Both the position numbers and the translations under genes were made by a program. Positions 1 through 6,059 of a stretch of 11,034 nucleotides of DNA are shown here, piece after piece (positions within the stretch are counted from its first letter, which is position 1; the number at the start of each line of letters is the position of its first letter). This DNA comes from JACDBZ01 sp038233215 (GTDB lineage: Bacteria > Chloroflexota > Limnocylindria > QHBO01), in the NCBI GenBank assembly GCA_038233215.1, contig JBBSML010000044.1:1-11034 (forward strand), in the 5' to 3' direction. A model generated the notes under the pieces. It was not told where the DNA came from and did not search any database. It worked only from the letters and a program-made list of their open reading frames with translations.

Positions 1-19
1 GCCTGCTTGACGCGGTGCG

Positions 20-25
20 TATAGT
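20..25 (+). promoter_or_regulatory. Possible -10 box for the 27-residue peptide gene
   Basis: TATAGT matches the sigma-70 -10 consensus at five of six bases and would start transcription near position 32, about 50 nt before the small gene at 85. Its -35 box would lie outside the window, so this is only a weak call. Confidence 0.25.
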
Positions 26-84
26 CACCATCCGGCTCGTGCCCCGCAGTCCGGCCGCCACCGTGCCCAAGGAGAGTGCGCACG

Positions 85-168
85 ATGGAGCTTCTGATCG
101 GTCGAGACCTGCTGATCCTGCTGATGCTCGCGCTGGGCATCCTCGGCCTGCGACTGACACGGCAATGA
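85..168 (+). CDS. 27-residue single-helix membrane peptide
   Basis: A short reading frame that starts with ATG after a strong SD sequence (AAGGAGAG at 69-76, 8 nt spacing) and ends with TGA. The product begins MELLIGRDLL and is almost wholly hydrophobic: leucine, isoleucine, alanine and glycine fill residues 9-22, and the tail LRLTRQ is basic. This is the composition of a one-pass membrane microprotein, probably with its basic end in the cytoplasm. I do not recognise a family; the size recalls small accessory subunits of membrane complexes such as KdpF, but the sequence does not resemble KdpF. The upstream gene is outside the window, so I cannot say whether it belongs to an operon. The strong ribosome site is the main evidence that it is real. 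Confidence 0.5.
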   Translation: MELLIGRDLLILLMLALGILGLRLTRQ

Positions 169-335
169 CCAAGCACAACTCGGTTGATCGAAATTGGCAC
201 ATCTGACTGTTCCCGAGGGCAGTGAAGCACCAGTCTCGGGTGCTCGCCGCACTCCTCTGCCACCCATTGACGGGTTGTGGCGCGGGAGCGACGATCTGAT
301 CAGCGGCTTCCGAGAACCGCCAGGGAGGGACGATG

Positions 336-797
336 ATGGCGCAAGAAGCTTCAGCTCAGCCTGCAGATATGCCGACTGCGGTGAAGGGCTGGTGGATCGT
401 GGCGGCCATCGTCGCGGCGGTCCTCCTGCTCGGCGTGTTGCCGTGGCGCCTGACGGGTCAGCACATCAACCTCGTGGTGGTGAACGAGTCTGGCGGGCCG
501 GTGCAGTTCACGTGGCAGCCGGGCTTGTTCTTGGAGAAGGTGTCGGTGACCCGGAACGGCTGCGAGTCCAGCTCGATGGACCTTCAGGCCGGGCTCGAGT
601 GGACGCTCAGCGGGGATGAGGGCGGCGTCATTCTTGACTCCGCCGGAGTTGACGTTCCGTTCTTCACTCCGCGTCTCGCCGTGGAGGTTCGACTCATTGA
701 GCAGGGCGGCGTCAACATCGCCCCGGCCCGAGCCGTCAGCGCGCCACTCGACGCACCGTATCCCGCCTGTGTAGGGGAGACAGCGGCCGACGACTGA
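336..797 (+). CDS. Hypothetical membrane-anchored protein with beta-rich outer domain
   Basis: A 153-residue protein. Two ATG codons stand in tandem (333 and 336); the SD site GGGAGG (323-328) is 7 nt from the second, so 336 is preferred. Numbering from 333, a short cytoplasmic tail is followed by one transmembrane helix at about residues 19-37 (core IVAAIVAAVLLLGVLPW). The remaining 115 or so residues are rich in valine, threonine and glycine with alternating strands (INLVVVNESGGPVQFTW), suggesting a beta-sandwich outside the membrane. Two cysteines (77 and 146) lie in the outer part and could form a disulfide. I recognise no enzyme motif or named family. It is on the same strand as the hydrolase 144 nt downstream, and neither gene gives a clue to the other's function. 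Confidence 0.75.
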   Translation: MAQEASAQPADMPTAVKGWWIVAAIVAAVLLLGVLPWRLTGQHINLVVVNESGGPVQFTWQPGLFLEKVSVTRNGCESSSMDLQAGLEWTLSGDEGGVILDSAGVDVPFFTPRLAVEVRLIEQGGVNIAPARAVSAPLDAPYPACVGETAADD

Positions 798-940
798 TCA
801 GGCAGCCGTAGCACCACGAAGGCGCGTTGGGACTTTTTGCGCGCTTCGCACACACTGAGAGCGCCGGGATCACCCACTCGACCGAGCGCGAAGGCGCGGA
901 CGGCTCTCGGTTGCTCTACTTGCACTACAGTCTACGGCGA

Positions 941-1798
941 GTGGCAGAGGTCGTATATCGCCGTCGGACCGCGCGTGCTGGTGGCGTCCGCATCAGTTGG
1001 CTCGACTGGTCTGGAAGGGGGTTCCCGGTACTGGCGATCCACGGCATCACCGCGAACGCCCGGGCCTTTGACGGCCTGGCACGCGCGGTCGGGACCGGGC
1101 ATCGAATCATCGCCATGGACTTGCGAGGCCGAGGCGAGAGCGACGCACCGCCGGGCGGCTACGACGTCGAAACCCACGCCTCAGACGCCCTCGCCGTGAT
1201 CGGCGCTGCCGGCGTCGACCGGTGCTCCGTGGTCGGCTGGTCGCTGGGCGGAAGGATTGCGCTTGCCATGGCCGCGCTGCACCCGGCGCGCATCAGCCGG
1301 GTCATTGCCCTGGATCCGCCACTCGTCACTCGCGAGGCGACGCGTGCCGTGTTGCGGGGATTCTGGACCCGCCTGACCGCCACCTATCCGTCGGTCGATG
1401 CGTATGTCGAGCGCATGGCCGATGCCGCCTTGTTCGGAGGACGGAACGCGATTGTCGAAGCCTACCTACGCGCCGACGTTCGTCGCGACGCCAATGGTGT
1501 GGTTCGCCACCGCGTCAATCCGCGCGTCCCTGAACTCGAGTTGACAGCAGAAGATCGCCTTCCGACGGCCGCCTATCTCGCCGCAGTACGGTGTCCAGTC
1601 CTGATCGTCCGCTCGACAGGGCCGATCTCGGCCTCCGGAGACGCGGTGCTGCCAGCGGAAGATGCGCGCGTGCTGGTAGCGGAGCTCGCCGACGCCCGCC
1701 TGCTCGACCTGGTCGACGCGAACCACTTCAGCATGCTCCTCGGCGAACCGCCACCCGTGACACCATCGATTGTCGACTTCCTGGCCGAAGGCGAATGA
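941..1798 (+). CDS. Alpha/beta-fold hydrolase
   Basis: A 285-residue soluble hydrolase of the alpha/beta superfamily (esterase, lactonase or C-C bond hydrolase type; substrate not predictable). Numbered from GTG 941: the oxyanion-hole motif IHGITANARAF is at about 33-43, the MDLRGRGESD loop at 59-68, the nucleophile elbow GWSLGG with Ser101, and the catalytic histidine His262 in DANHFSML near the end. The acid is probably an Asp after the strand CPVLIVRS, but I cannot fix it. The start is uncertain. GTG 941 gives the usual family length and begins VAEVVYRRR, but has no SD. A TANNNT box (TACAGT, 926-931) at leaderless distance could explain that. The frame stays open upstream to TTG 827, which would add 38 residues unlike the family. 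It converges with the next gene, with 6 nt between stop codons. Confidence 0.85.
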   Translation: MAEVVYRRRTARAGGVRISWLDWSGRGFPVLAIHGITANARAFDGLARAVGTGHRIIAMDLRGRGESDAPPGGYDVETHASDALAVIGAAGVDRCSVVGWSLGGRIALAMAALHPARISRVIALDPPLVTREATRAVLRGFWTRLTATYPSVDAYVERMADAALFGGRNAIVEAYLRADVRRDANGVVRHRVNPRVPELELTAEDRLPTAAYLAAVRCPVLIVRSTGPISASGDAVLPAEDARVLVAELADARLLDLVDANHFSMLLGEPPPVTPSIVDFLAEGE

Positions 1799-1821
1799 CC
1801 CGCCTCATGCAGGTGCGGGTC
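1797..1821. terminator. Inverted repeat between convergent stop codons
   Basis: GACCCGC (1797-1803) and GCGGGTC (1815-1821) form a perfect 7-bp stem with an 11-nt loop. It spans the stops of the two convergent hydrolase genes, where a shared terminator would be expected. There is no T-run on either strand, so function is uncertain. Confidence 0.3.
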
Positions 1822-2626
1822 CCCCCTCGATCGTCGCCTTCGCCGCGACCTCGACCGAGAACCGGTCGAGGAGCGCGGCAAACCGGTCGGCAGCTTCGAT
1901 GATCGAGTCGTGGCCGACGCCGTGCCATACCTCGAGCGACGCGTTGGGGATGCCGGTGTAGGCCGCGACGATGCCGTCGAACGGGATCACCGTATCGCCA
2001 TCTGCCCACGTGATCAGCGTGGGACAGGCGATCTCGCCAAGCCGGTCGGCCACCTCGTAGCGACCCATCTCGGCCATCATGCCCAGGTAAGTCGCGTCGC
2101 CCCACCCGATTCCGTCGCGTACCAGTTGATCGAAGTATGCGGAATCGGATGGCGGCGTGACGAACCCGCCGAGGATGATGGCTTTGATGCCGGCCTCGCT
2201 GCCGCGCATCCCATTGATCGCTTCGACAACCTCGGGAGTCAGATGCGCGGTGCCATGCGGCGAGAGCGGATTGGCCAGAACCATCGCCCTGAGGCGGTCG
2301 CCGTGGTCCATGGCGTAGCGATAGGCCACGCCGGCGCCCATCGAGTGCGCCACGAGCGTGAAGCGATCGAGACCGATGGCATCGACCACTGCCATCGTAT
2401 CGGCCAGGTACTGCTCGAAGGTGTGTCCCTCGTCGGTGGGATCGGCGTCGCCAGTACCACGCAGGTCGAGCGCGTAGCAGGTGAACCGCGACAGGTCGAG
2501 ATGCTCGAGCATCGGCAGCCACCAGCGATGACTGCTGACGAAGCCGCCCAGCAGAAGCAGCGGCTCTGGCCCGTCACCTCGCTCGAGGTAATGAACGCGC
2601 GTTTCCCCGGTCTCGACGTGCGGCAT
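1805..2626 (-). CDS. Alpha/beta hydrolase downstream of the HOT-type dehydrogenase
   Basis: A 273-residue alpha/beta hydrolase starting at ATG after a strong SD (AAGGAG, 8 nt spacing). Visible motifs: the oxyanion region LLLLGGFVSS at 23-32, where the usual HG is replaced by GG; ALDLRGTGDAD at 52-62; the nucleophile elbow AHSMGAG with Ser95; the acid Asp211 in WADGDTVIP; and His239 in HGVGHDS. All three catalytic residues are present, so it should be active. It resembles the broad 3-oxoadipate enol-lactonase/haloperoxidase-like group, but the substrate cannot be read from sequence. It starts 19 nt after the dehydrogenase stop on the same strand, so the two are almost certainly co-transcribed. 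A role in supplying or removing a hydroxy acid, for example by lactone or ester hydrolysis, is a reasonable inference only. Confidence 0.88.
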   Translation of the reverse strand: MPHVETGETRVHYLERGDGPEPLLLLGGFVSSHRWWLPMLEHLDLSRFTCYALDLRGTGDADPTDEGHTFEQYLADTMAVVDAIGLDRFTLVAHSMGAGVAYRYAMDHGDRLRAMVLANPLSPHGTAHLTPEVVEAINGMRGSEAGIKAIILGGFVTPPSDSAYFDQLVRDGIGWGDATYLGMMAEMGRYEVADRLGEIACPTLITWADGDTVIPFDGIVAAYTGIPNASLEVWHGVGHDSIIEAADRFAALLDRFSVEVAAKATIEGGPAPA

Positions 2627-2645
2627 GGGCAGGTCTCCTTACGTG

Positions 2646-3941
2646 CTACCAGTTGTGCATCGATTCGCTGAGGATCGCGGCCAAACCGTCGCCGTCGATC
2701 GTTCGCGGGCTGATCGAGAGCAGGCGCTGCTGCTGAAGGGCGCCGCCGCTTAGGGCTTCGACATCGCCGTCGCGGTAGCCGATCGCCGCCAGCCCGCTCG
2801 GGATGCCGGTGTCTCGGCTGAGCGCGATGATGGCCGCCGGCAACGCATTCGGTCCGCCGCCATGACTGCCGAGCAGCCCGGCGGCGCGCTCGTGCCGCTC
2901 CGGGTCGGTTGAATAGGTGAAGCGAAACGAGGCCGGCGCGGTCAGGACGACGGACTGGCCGTGCGGCACCATCGGTTCTAGAGCCGGATAGCCAGGCGGC
3001 CGATAGTCGCGCACCATCCCGGCGATCGTGTACCCGCAGGCGTGCGGAATGTGAACCCCAGCGTTGCCGAAGCCCATCCCTGCATACGTGGCGGCCAGCA
3101 TCATTCCGTGTCGAGCCTCGGGCGTCGGTCGATGGACGGCGGAGCGGAACCAGCGTCCGAGCAGCTCCAGGGCATGCAGCGACCAGACGTCGCTGATCGG
3201 ATTGGCACCGTGGTAGGTGGGCCGCACGCCTGAGATCGCTTGTGGCTTGGCGGTAAATGGGCGCGCCGTCAATGATTCGAGCGCGTGACACAGGATGTCC
3301 ATCCCTGCCGCCGCCGTCACTTCGGGCCGCATGGTCTCAGTCGTCGTCGGATCAACGATTGCCAGCGTCGGCCGCAGGCGCGGATGGCTGATCCCGGTCT
3401 TCACCTTCAGGGCGAGCATATCGAGGATGCAGACAGGCGTGCTCTCACTGCCGGTACCGGCCGTGGTCGGCACGGCGATGAGCGGCTTTAGCGGTTCCGT
3501 CGGCGGCCGGCCCGCGCCGATCGGCGGGTTGAGATAGTCCTCCAGCGCGCCCTGATTGGTGGCGAACAGGTTCATGGCTTTGGCGGTATCGATGCTCGAA
3601 CCGCCGCCGACGGCGACGTAGCCTTCGACCTGCTGTTCGCGCGCCCATGCCGAGGCCATCCTAATGCTCGCATCGGTCGGCTCGACGTGGACCCCATCGT
3701 ATATGCGGACGTCCAACCCGGCACTCCGCATGGCGGTGGCGGCACGCTCGGCCAGTCCGCTTCGCGCAACACCCTCGTCCGTGACGACTGCCACCGACCG
3801 GAGTCCTAGCGCGGCAGCGTCGAATCCCACCTCATCAAGGGCGCCCGCGCCGAACTTCAGCGGCGGCGCCGCCCACCCGAAGACTGTCTCCCGCGAGACG
3901 CCGCCCCTCATCCTGTGCTCCGCGCGAGTCCGCTCATCCAT
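2646..3941 (-). CDS. Hydroxyacid-oxoacid transhydrogenase-type iron-containing alcohol dehydrogenase
   Basis: A 431-residue group III iron-containing alcohol dehydrogenase that closely follows the mitochondrial ADHFE1/HOT subgroup. Shared landmarks are VEPTDAS (86-92), the nucleotide-binding YVAVGGGSSIDTAKA (108-122), LKPLIAVPTTAGTGSES (151-167), GANPISDVWSLHAL (245-258) and FGNAGVHIPH (291-300). Metal ligands are Asp215 and His219 (GMDILCHALES), His300 and His327 (MVPHGQS). The position that is histidine in FucO-type enzymes is Tyr304, as in ADHFE1. HOT enzymes oxidise 4-hydroxybutyrate to succinate semialdehyde while reducing 2-oxoglutarate to D-2-hydroxyglutarate, recycling a bound cofactor. 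That activity is inferred here from the family. The first ATG (3941) has no clear SD; Met11 is an alternative. The start lies inside a decayed nitrilase fragment. The gene itself is intact and leads into the hydrolase gene 19 nt later. Confidence 0.9.
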   Translation of the reverse strand: MDERTRAEHRMRGGVSRETVFGWAAPPLKFGAGALDEVGFDAAALGLRSVAVVTDEGVARSGLAERAATAMRSAGLDVRIYDGVHVEPTDASIRMASAWAREQQVEGYVAVGGGSSIDTAKAMNLFATNQGALEDYLNPPIGAGRPPTEPLKPLIAVPTTAGTGSESTPVCILDMLALKVKTGISHPRLRPTLAIVDPTTTETMRPEVTAAAGMDILCHALESLTARPFTAKPQAISGVRPTYHGANPISDVWSLHALELLGRWFRSAVHRPTPEARHGMMLAATYAGMGFGNAGVHIPHACGYTIAGMVRDYRPPGYPALEPMVPHGQSVVLTAPASFRFTYSTDPERHERAAGLLGSHGGGPNALPAAIIALSRDTGIPSGLAAIGYRDGDVEALSGGALQQQRLLSISPRTIDGDGLAAILSESMHNW

Positions 3942-4138
3942 CGCTGACCAGCGAGATGCGGATACAGCTCGGGACGGCGGTTGGCGAGCACCGGTTCCTG
4001 GAGTCGCTCGGCCGCGATGTCCGCCGCATCCAGGTCCGCATGGATGACGATGGGCTCGACCGGATCCGCCGCGGCGAGGACCTGTCTCGTGGCCCGACGA
4101 TCATGCTCGGGCGACCCCAGTCCGTGACGCCGTCAGAT
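3908..4138 (-). pseudogene. C-terminal remnant of a nitrilase-family (carbon-nitrogen hydrolase) gene
   Basis: Two frames together read like the end of a carbon-nitrogen hydrolase. One gives DWGRPSMIVGPR; after a shift near 4090 another continues QVLAAADPVEP, VIHADLD and PVLANRRPELYPHL, then runs to a TGA at 3910-3908. The pattern of an SMIVGPRG-like strand, a VLAEAD-like turn, a V-ADLD strand and an RRPELY end is typical of the C-terminus of nitrilases and N-carbamoylputrescine amidase-like enzymes. The catalytic Glu-Lys-Cys part, which would lie upstream, is absent, and the space is taken by the DUF433 remnant. The fragment overlaps the first 34 nt of the dehydrogenase gene. It is recognised by eye only, so the family call is good but not certain. 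Confidence 0.55.
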
Positions 4139-4156
4139 CCGACCAGGCCGCGTGGG

Positions 4157-4351
4157 TCAGGATCCCCTCTTCGCCGTCTCGAGATGGCGACCGCGGTCTC
4201 ACCGCTGCCCGTGGGGAACTGCTCGAGGAATTCGTCGAGAGTCTTGCCCCGCTCCAGGTACTCGAAGAGCGCGTCTCGACCGTACGCGGGTGCCAGCGAT
4301 GGCCGTGGCGCCACACGCCATCTCGTCGCTCTGCTTCACCAACGGTCCCAT
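4157..4351 (-). pseudogene. DUF433-family (antitoxin-like) gene broken by frameshifts
   Basis: The start is excellent: ATG at 4351 behind AAGGAGGT with 5 nt spacing. The first frame reads MGPLVKQSDEM and AIAGTRV, matching the DUF433 opening (xxGTRVPV). The frame then slips near 4270-4281, and the next frame carries the DUF433 core DALFEYLERGKTLDEFLEQF. A second slip near 4190 is needed to reach LETAKRGS and the stop at 4159-4157. The reconstructed product is about 64-65 residues, normal for DUF433. These proteins are small helix-turn-helix-like antitoxins often followed by a DUF5615 PIN-like toxin. No toxin follows here, only the nitrilase remnant. As written, the gene cannot make the protein without two frameshifts, so it is a decayed gene or reflects sequence errors. 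Confidence 0.6.
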
Positions 4352-4356
4352 GCGCG

Positions 4357-4364
4357 ACCTCCTT
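4357..4364 (-). promoter_or_regulatory. Consensus ribosome binding site of the DUF433 remnant
   Basis: AAGGAGGT on the minus strand, complementary to the 16S rRNA tail over 8 nt, lies 5 nt before ATG 4351. It overlaps the TAA (4365-4363) that ends one frame of the preceding SnoaL-like remnant, suggesting the two were once translationally linked. Confidence 0.65.
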
Positions 4365-4830
4365 ACCCGTCATGGTAGTCGACCACGGAACGCGGCTCAC
4401 CCCCGCAGACGAGCACCTGACTATCGGTAGGGTGTTCGCCATGGAGCTCAGACCGAGGTGGTCCGAATGAAGGTAGGCGGCGCCGACGCAAAGGCGCCGG
4501 TTTCGCTGCGCGTGACGACCATCTTTCGACGTGAAGATGCTGAGTGGAGGATCGTCCGCTCGATCTCGAGGATGTACGCCAGATCCGCCGTCGCATAGTC
4601 CGAGATGCGCTCGAAGCGGGTGGGCTCGCCCTCTCGCAACTGAGAAGCGGCACGCTCCATGGTCTGCTCCACCTGCGTCCATCCGCGGGCCGGCGGACCA
4701 AGGGGGTTGGCGAGGGTGACGTCGTCGCGCCGCGAAACCAGTTTCTTATTGGGCTCGGGTCGCCCTTCACGAACGCATTCAGCGCTTGGTGATACTGCTA
4801 GATGATGTGCGCGAGATCGGATGACGACAC
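4363..4830 (-). pseudogene. SnoaL-like (NTF2-fold, DUF4440-type) gene with stop, frameshift and internal inversion
   Basis: Minus-strand pieces line up with the small NTF2-fold proteins annotated as SnoaL-like or DUF4440. A GTG start at 4830 sits 6 nt behind GGGAGG (4837-4842) and opens VSSSDLAHII, then TAG (4800-4798) interrupts. QYHQALNAFVKGDPSPI follows in the same frame. The frame changes near 4752, and LVSRRDDVTLANPLGPPARG, TMERAASQLREGEP and DYATADLAYILEIER follow. The next third of the protein (TEVVRMKVGG through FRREDAEWRIVR) is not on this strand: it lies inverted on the plus strand at about 4449-4557. The minus strand resumes below 4448 with a short tail. The intact protein would have about 140-150 residues and probably bound a small ligand or acted as an isomerase-like enzyme. 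With three kinds of lesion it is not functional as written. Confidence 0.7.
4449..4557 (+). other. Inverted segment carrying the C-terminal third of the SnoaL-like gene
   Basis: Plus-strand codons from CAG 4449 to GTC/CGC near 4557 read QTEVVRMKVGGADAKAPV followed by LRVTTIFRREDAEWRIVR. This is the conserved second half of SnoaL/DUF4440 proteins, usually ending FRREDGEWRIVHRHAD. It continues exactly where the minus-strand copy breaks off after YILEIER. Turning this block round on paper restores one frame across the upstream junction (GAG-cxG-ACC-GAG). The breakpoints are uncertain by a few bases because both sides offer C-G near the join. I see no long inverted repeats at the edges and no recombinase gene nearby. 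Confidence 0.65.
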
Positions 4831-5050
4831 TCGATGCCTCCCGGACTCCACGGAACTGATGCAACCCCCAAGGGAGTTACGTTCCTCCTGTCGGTTGGCG
4901 GTTCATCATCGCTGCCGAGCGCTGAGGCTGTCCAGCGAGATCGAATACACCCCAACGCCTAGTCCAGCGGTCCCGCGATCTCCTTGCATCGTCCGAGTGT
5001 CCAAGGGGTCAGCTCAGGGGTCATCATCAGATCTAGGCGTACTCTCGGGC

Positions 5051-5824
5051 TCAACGCTCGGCTCGCTGACGCGCCGCAAGCCCGCCGAGGTGGTCGAACC
5101 ACACGTTCGGCTCCACGTACACGCCGACGTTCCGGGCCACCGAGACATGGACCGGCGCGAGGCCGCCCGGCACGACCACCTCACCCTCGGCGTCGAACGG
5201 CAGGCCGGTCCATGCGCGCCACTGGTCTAAATCTGCCTGGACTGTTCCCGAGCAGCGAGCGAGGCCAGCCATGACGCCGCCTGCCCGCTCGTGGACCCGA
5301 AGCCACCAGTCTTCGGGCAGCCCGTCGTCACGACGCCTAAGGACATAGGCGTCGATGGGCATGAAGGGGACAGATGCCTTGCACGGCGGCCGCACCGGAG
5401 CCACCAGCGATCGGAACGCCAGGCGCCGCATGTTCTCTCGTAGCGCCACCAGCGCGGCGACCGAGTATCCCTTGCCGCGCAATCCCGGCTGGACGGCGAT
5501 CTCCAGCGCGCAGGCCGTGTCGACCGGTGCGCCGTCCATGGCATCTTCCGCGGCCCAGATGGCGACCTGGTCCCAGCCGCCGTCCGGATGCCGCACCCGT
5601 CCGTCGCGTTGCGTCGAGAACGGCACGGACACGGCGCGGACGACGGCATCCTTACCCTCCAGCCCGACCAACTGGTGCTCCGGCCAGCGTTGTGCCAGGC
5701 GGGGCGCGCGGACGAGCAACGACGCCACGTTCCCCTGCATGAATGCCCCGTCGCCCTCTGCGTATGGGATCCTGAATGCGGCCTCGAACAGGTCCGGCCG
5801 CTCGGCGAGGGTCACAAACTCCAC
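5051..5824 (-). CDS. GNAT-family N-acetyltransferase
   Basis: A 257-residue protein. The start is fixed by a near-perfect SD (AAAGGAGGT at 5842-5834) 9 nt before GTG 5824; the frame is open further upstream but that part has no ribosome site and no family likeness. The acetyl-CoA-binding motif A is clear: ALEIAVQPGLRGKGYS (about 106-121), giving the Q/R-x-x-G-x-G/A signature that holds the pyrophosphate, followed by the helix VAALVALRENMRR. The N-terminal half (FVTLAERPDLFEAAFRIPY and later VRAVSVPF) fits the remaining GNAT strands. The C-terminal third, with tryptophans and FDAEGEVVVPGGLAPVHVS, is an extension that may bind substrate. The acceptor is unknown. It is divergent from the MerR gene, with 235 bp between starts, so MerR control is possible. 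Confidence 0.8.
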   Translation of the reverse strand: MEFVTLAERPDLFEAAFRIPYAEGDGAFMQGNVASLLVRAPRLAQRWPEHQLVGLEGKDAVVRAVSVPFSTQRDGRVRHPDGGWDQVAIWAAEDAMDGAPVDTACALEIAVQPGLRGKGYSVAALVALRENMRRLAFRSLVAPVRPPCKASVPFMPIDAYVLRRRDDGLPEDWWLRVHERAGGVMAGLARCSGTVQADLDQWRAWTGLPFDAEGEVVVPGGLAPVHVSVARNVGVYVEPNVWFDHLGGLAARQRAER

Positions 5825-5833
5825 CTGAGGGTT

Positions 5834-5842
5834 ACCTCCTTT
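5834..5842 (-). promoter_or_regulatory. Ribosome binding site deciding the GNAT start
   Basis: AAAGGAGGT on the minus strand with 9 nt to GTG 5824. It is the reason for choosing this GTG over the more upstream open frame that reaches 5932. Confidence 0.8.
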
Positions 5843-5960
5843 CACGGCGCCTACCCGGCCGGTCCTCGTCCAACATGGCACTCCATCCGATTCGCTGCTG
5901 ATGCTACGCCGGCGCGCCAGGTCGTATCCCAACTCCTCATCGTCGAGGCGGGAGAGGAAT

Positions 5961-5977
5961 CCTGACAGGCAGTCAGG
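5961..5977. promoter_or_regulatory. 17-bp dyad in the GNAT/MerR gap
   Basis: CCTGAC-AGGCA-GTCAGG is a perfect 6-bp inverted repeat with a 5-bp centre, midway between the divergent GNAT and MerR starts. The size fits a dimeric repressor site, but no copy elsewhere in the window supports this. Confidence 0.3.
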
Positions 5978-6022
5978 CGCTTGAGACAGGTGAAGGCGGC
6001 CTTCGGTCTCGGTCCTTGTCGG

Positions 6023-6053
6023 TTGACATTGGAGCAGCTCTAAACCCTACCGT
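6023..6053 (+). promoter_or_regulatory. MerR-type promoter/operator with 19-bp spacer
   Basis: A perfect -35 TTGACA (6023-6028) and a -10 TACCGT (6048-6053) are 19 bp apart. That is the over-long spacing typical of promoters untwisted by MerR-family activators. The spacer holds the near-palindrome TTGGAGC-A-GCTCTAA (6029-6043, six of seven pairs), as expected for a MerR dimer site. The predicted start of transcription is about position 60 of this block's line, at the ATG of the MerR gene (6060), so the mRNA would be leaderless. Autoregulation is the natural reading. Confidence 0.65.
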
Positions 6054-6059
6054 TGGTGC

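Noticed and set aside
2239..3291. 350-codon minus-strand frame overlapping the dehydrogenase and second hydrolase
   Set aside because: It is the wrong frame of the same strand: arginine-rich with no motifs, while the other frame carries complete catalytic signatures.
4906..4989. 27-residue minus-strand frame beginning MQGDRGTAGLG and ending SARQR
   Set aside because: It has no ribosome site before the ATG and no recognisable family; it looked protein-like only over about 15 residues.
4955..5040. 8-bp inverted repeat ACGCCTAG ... CTAGGCGT (4955-4962 and 5033-5040)
   Set aside because: It is too short, and 70 bp apart, to call the ends of a mobile element; there is no transposase or target duplication.
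5825..5932. Extension of the acetyltransferase to an ATG at 5932
   Set aside because: The added 36 residues include the near-perfect SD that serves GTG 5824 and have no GNAT likeness.
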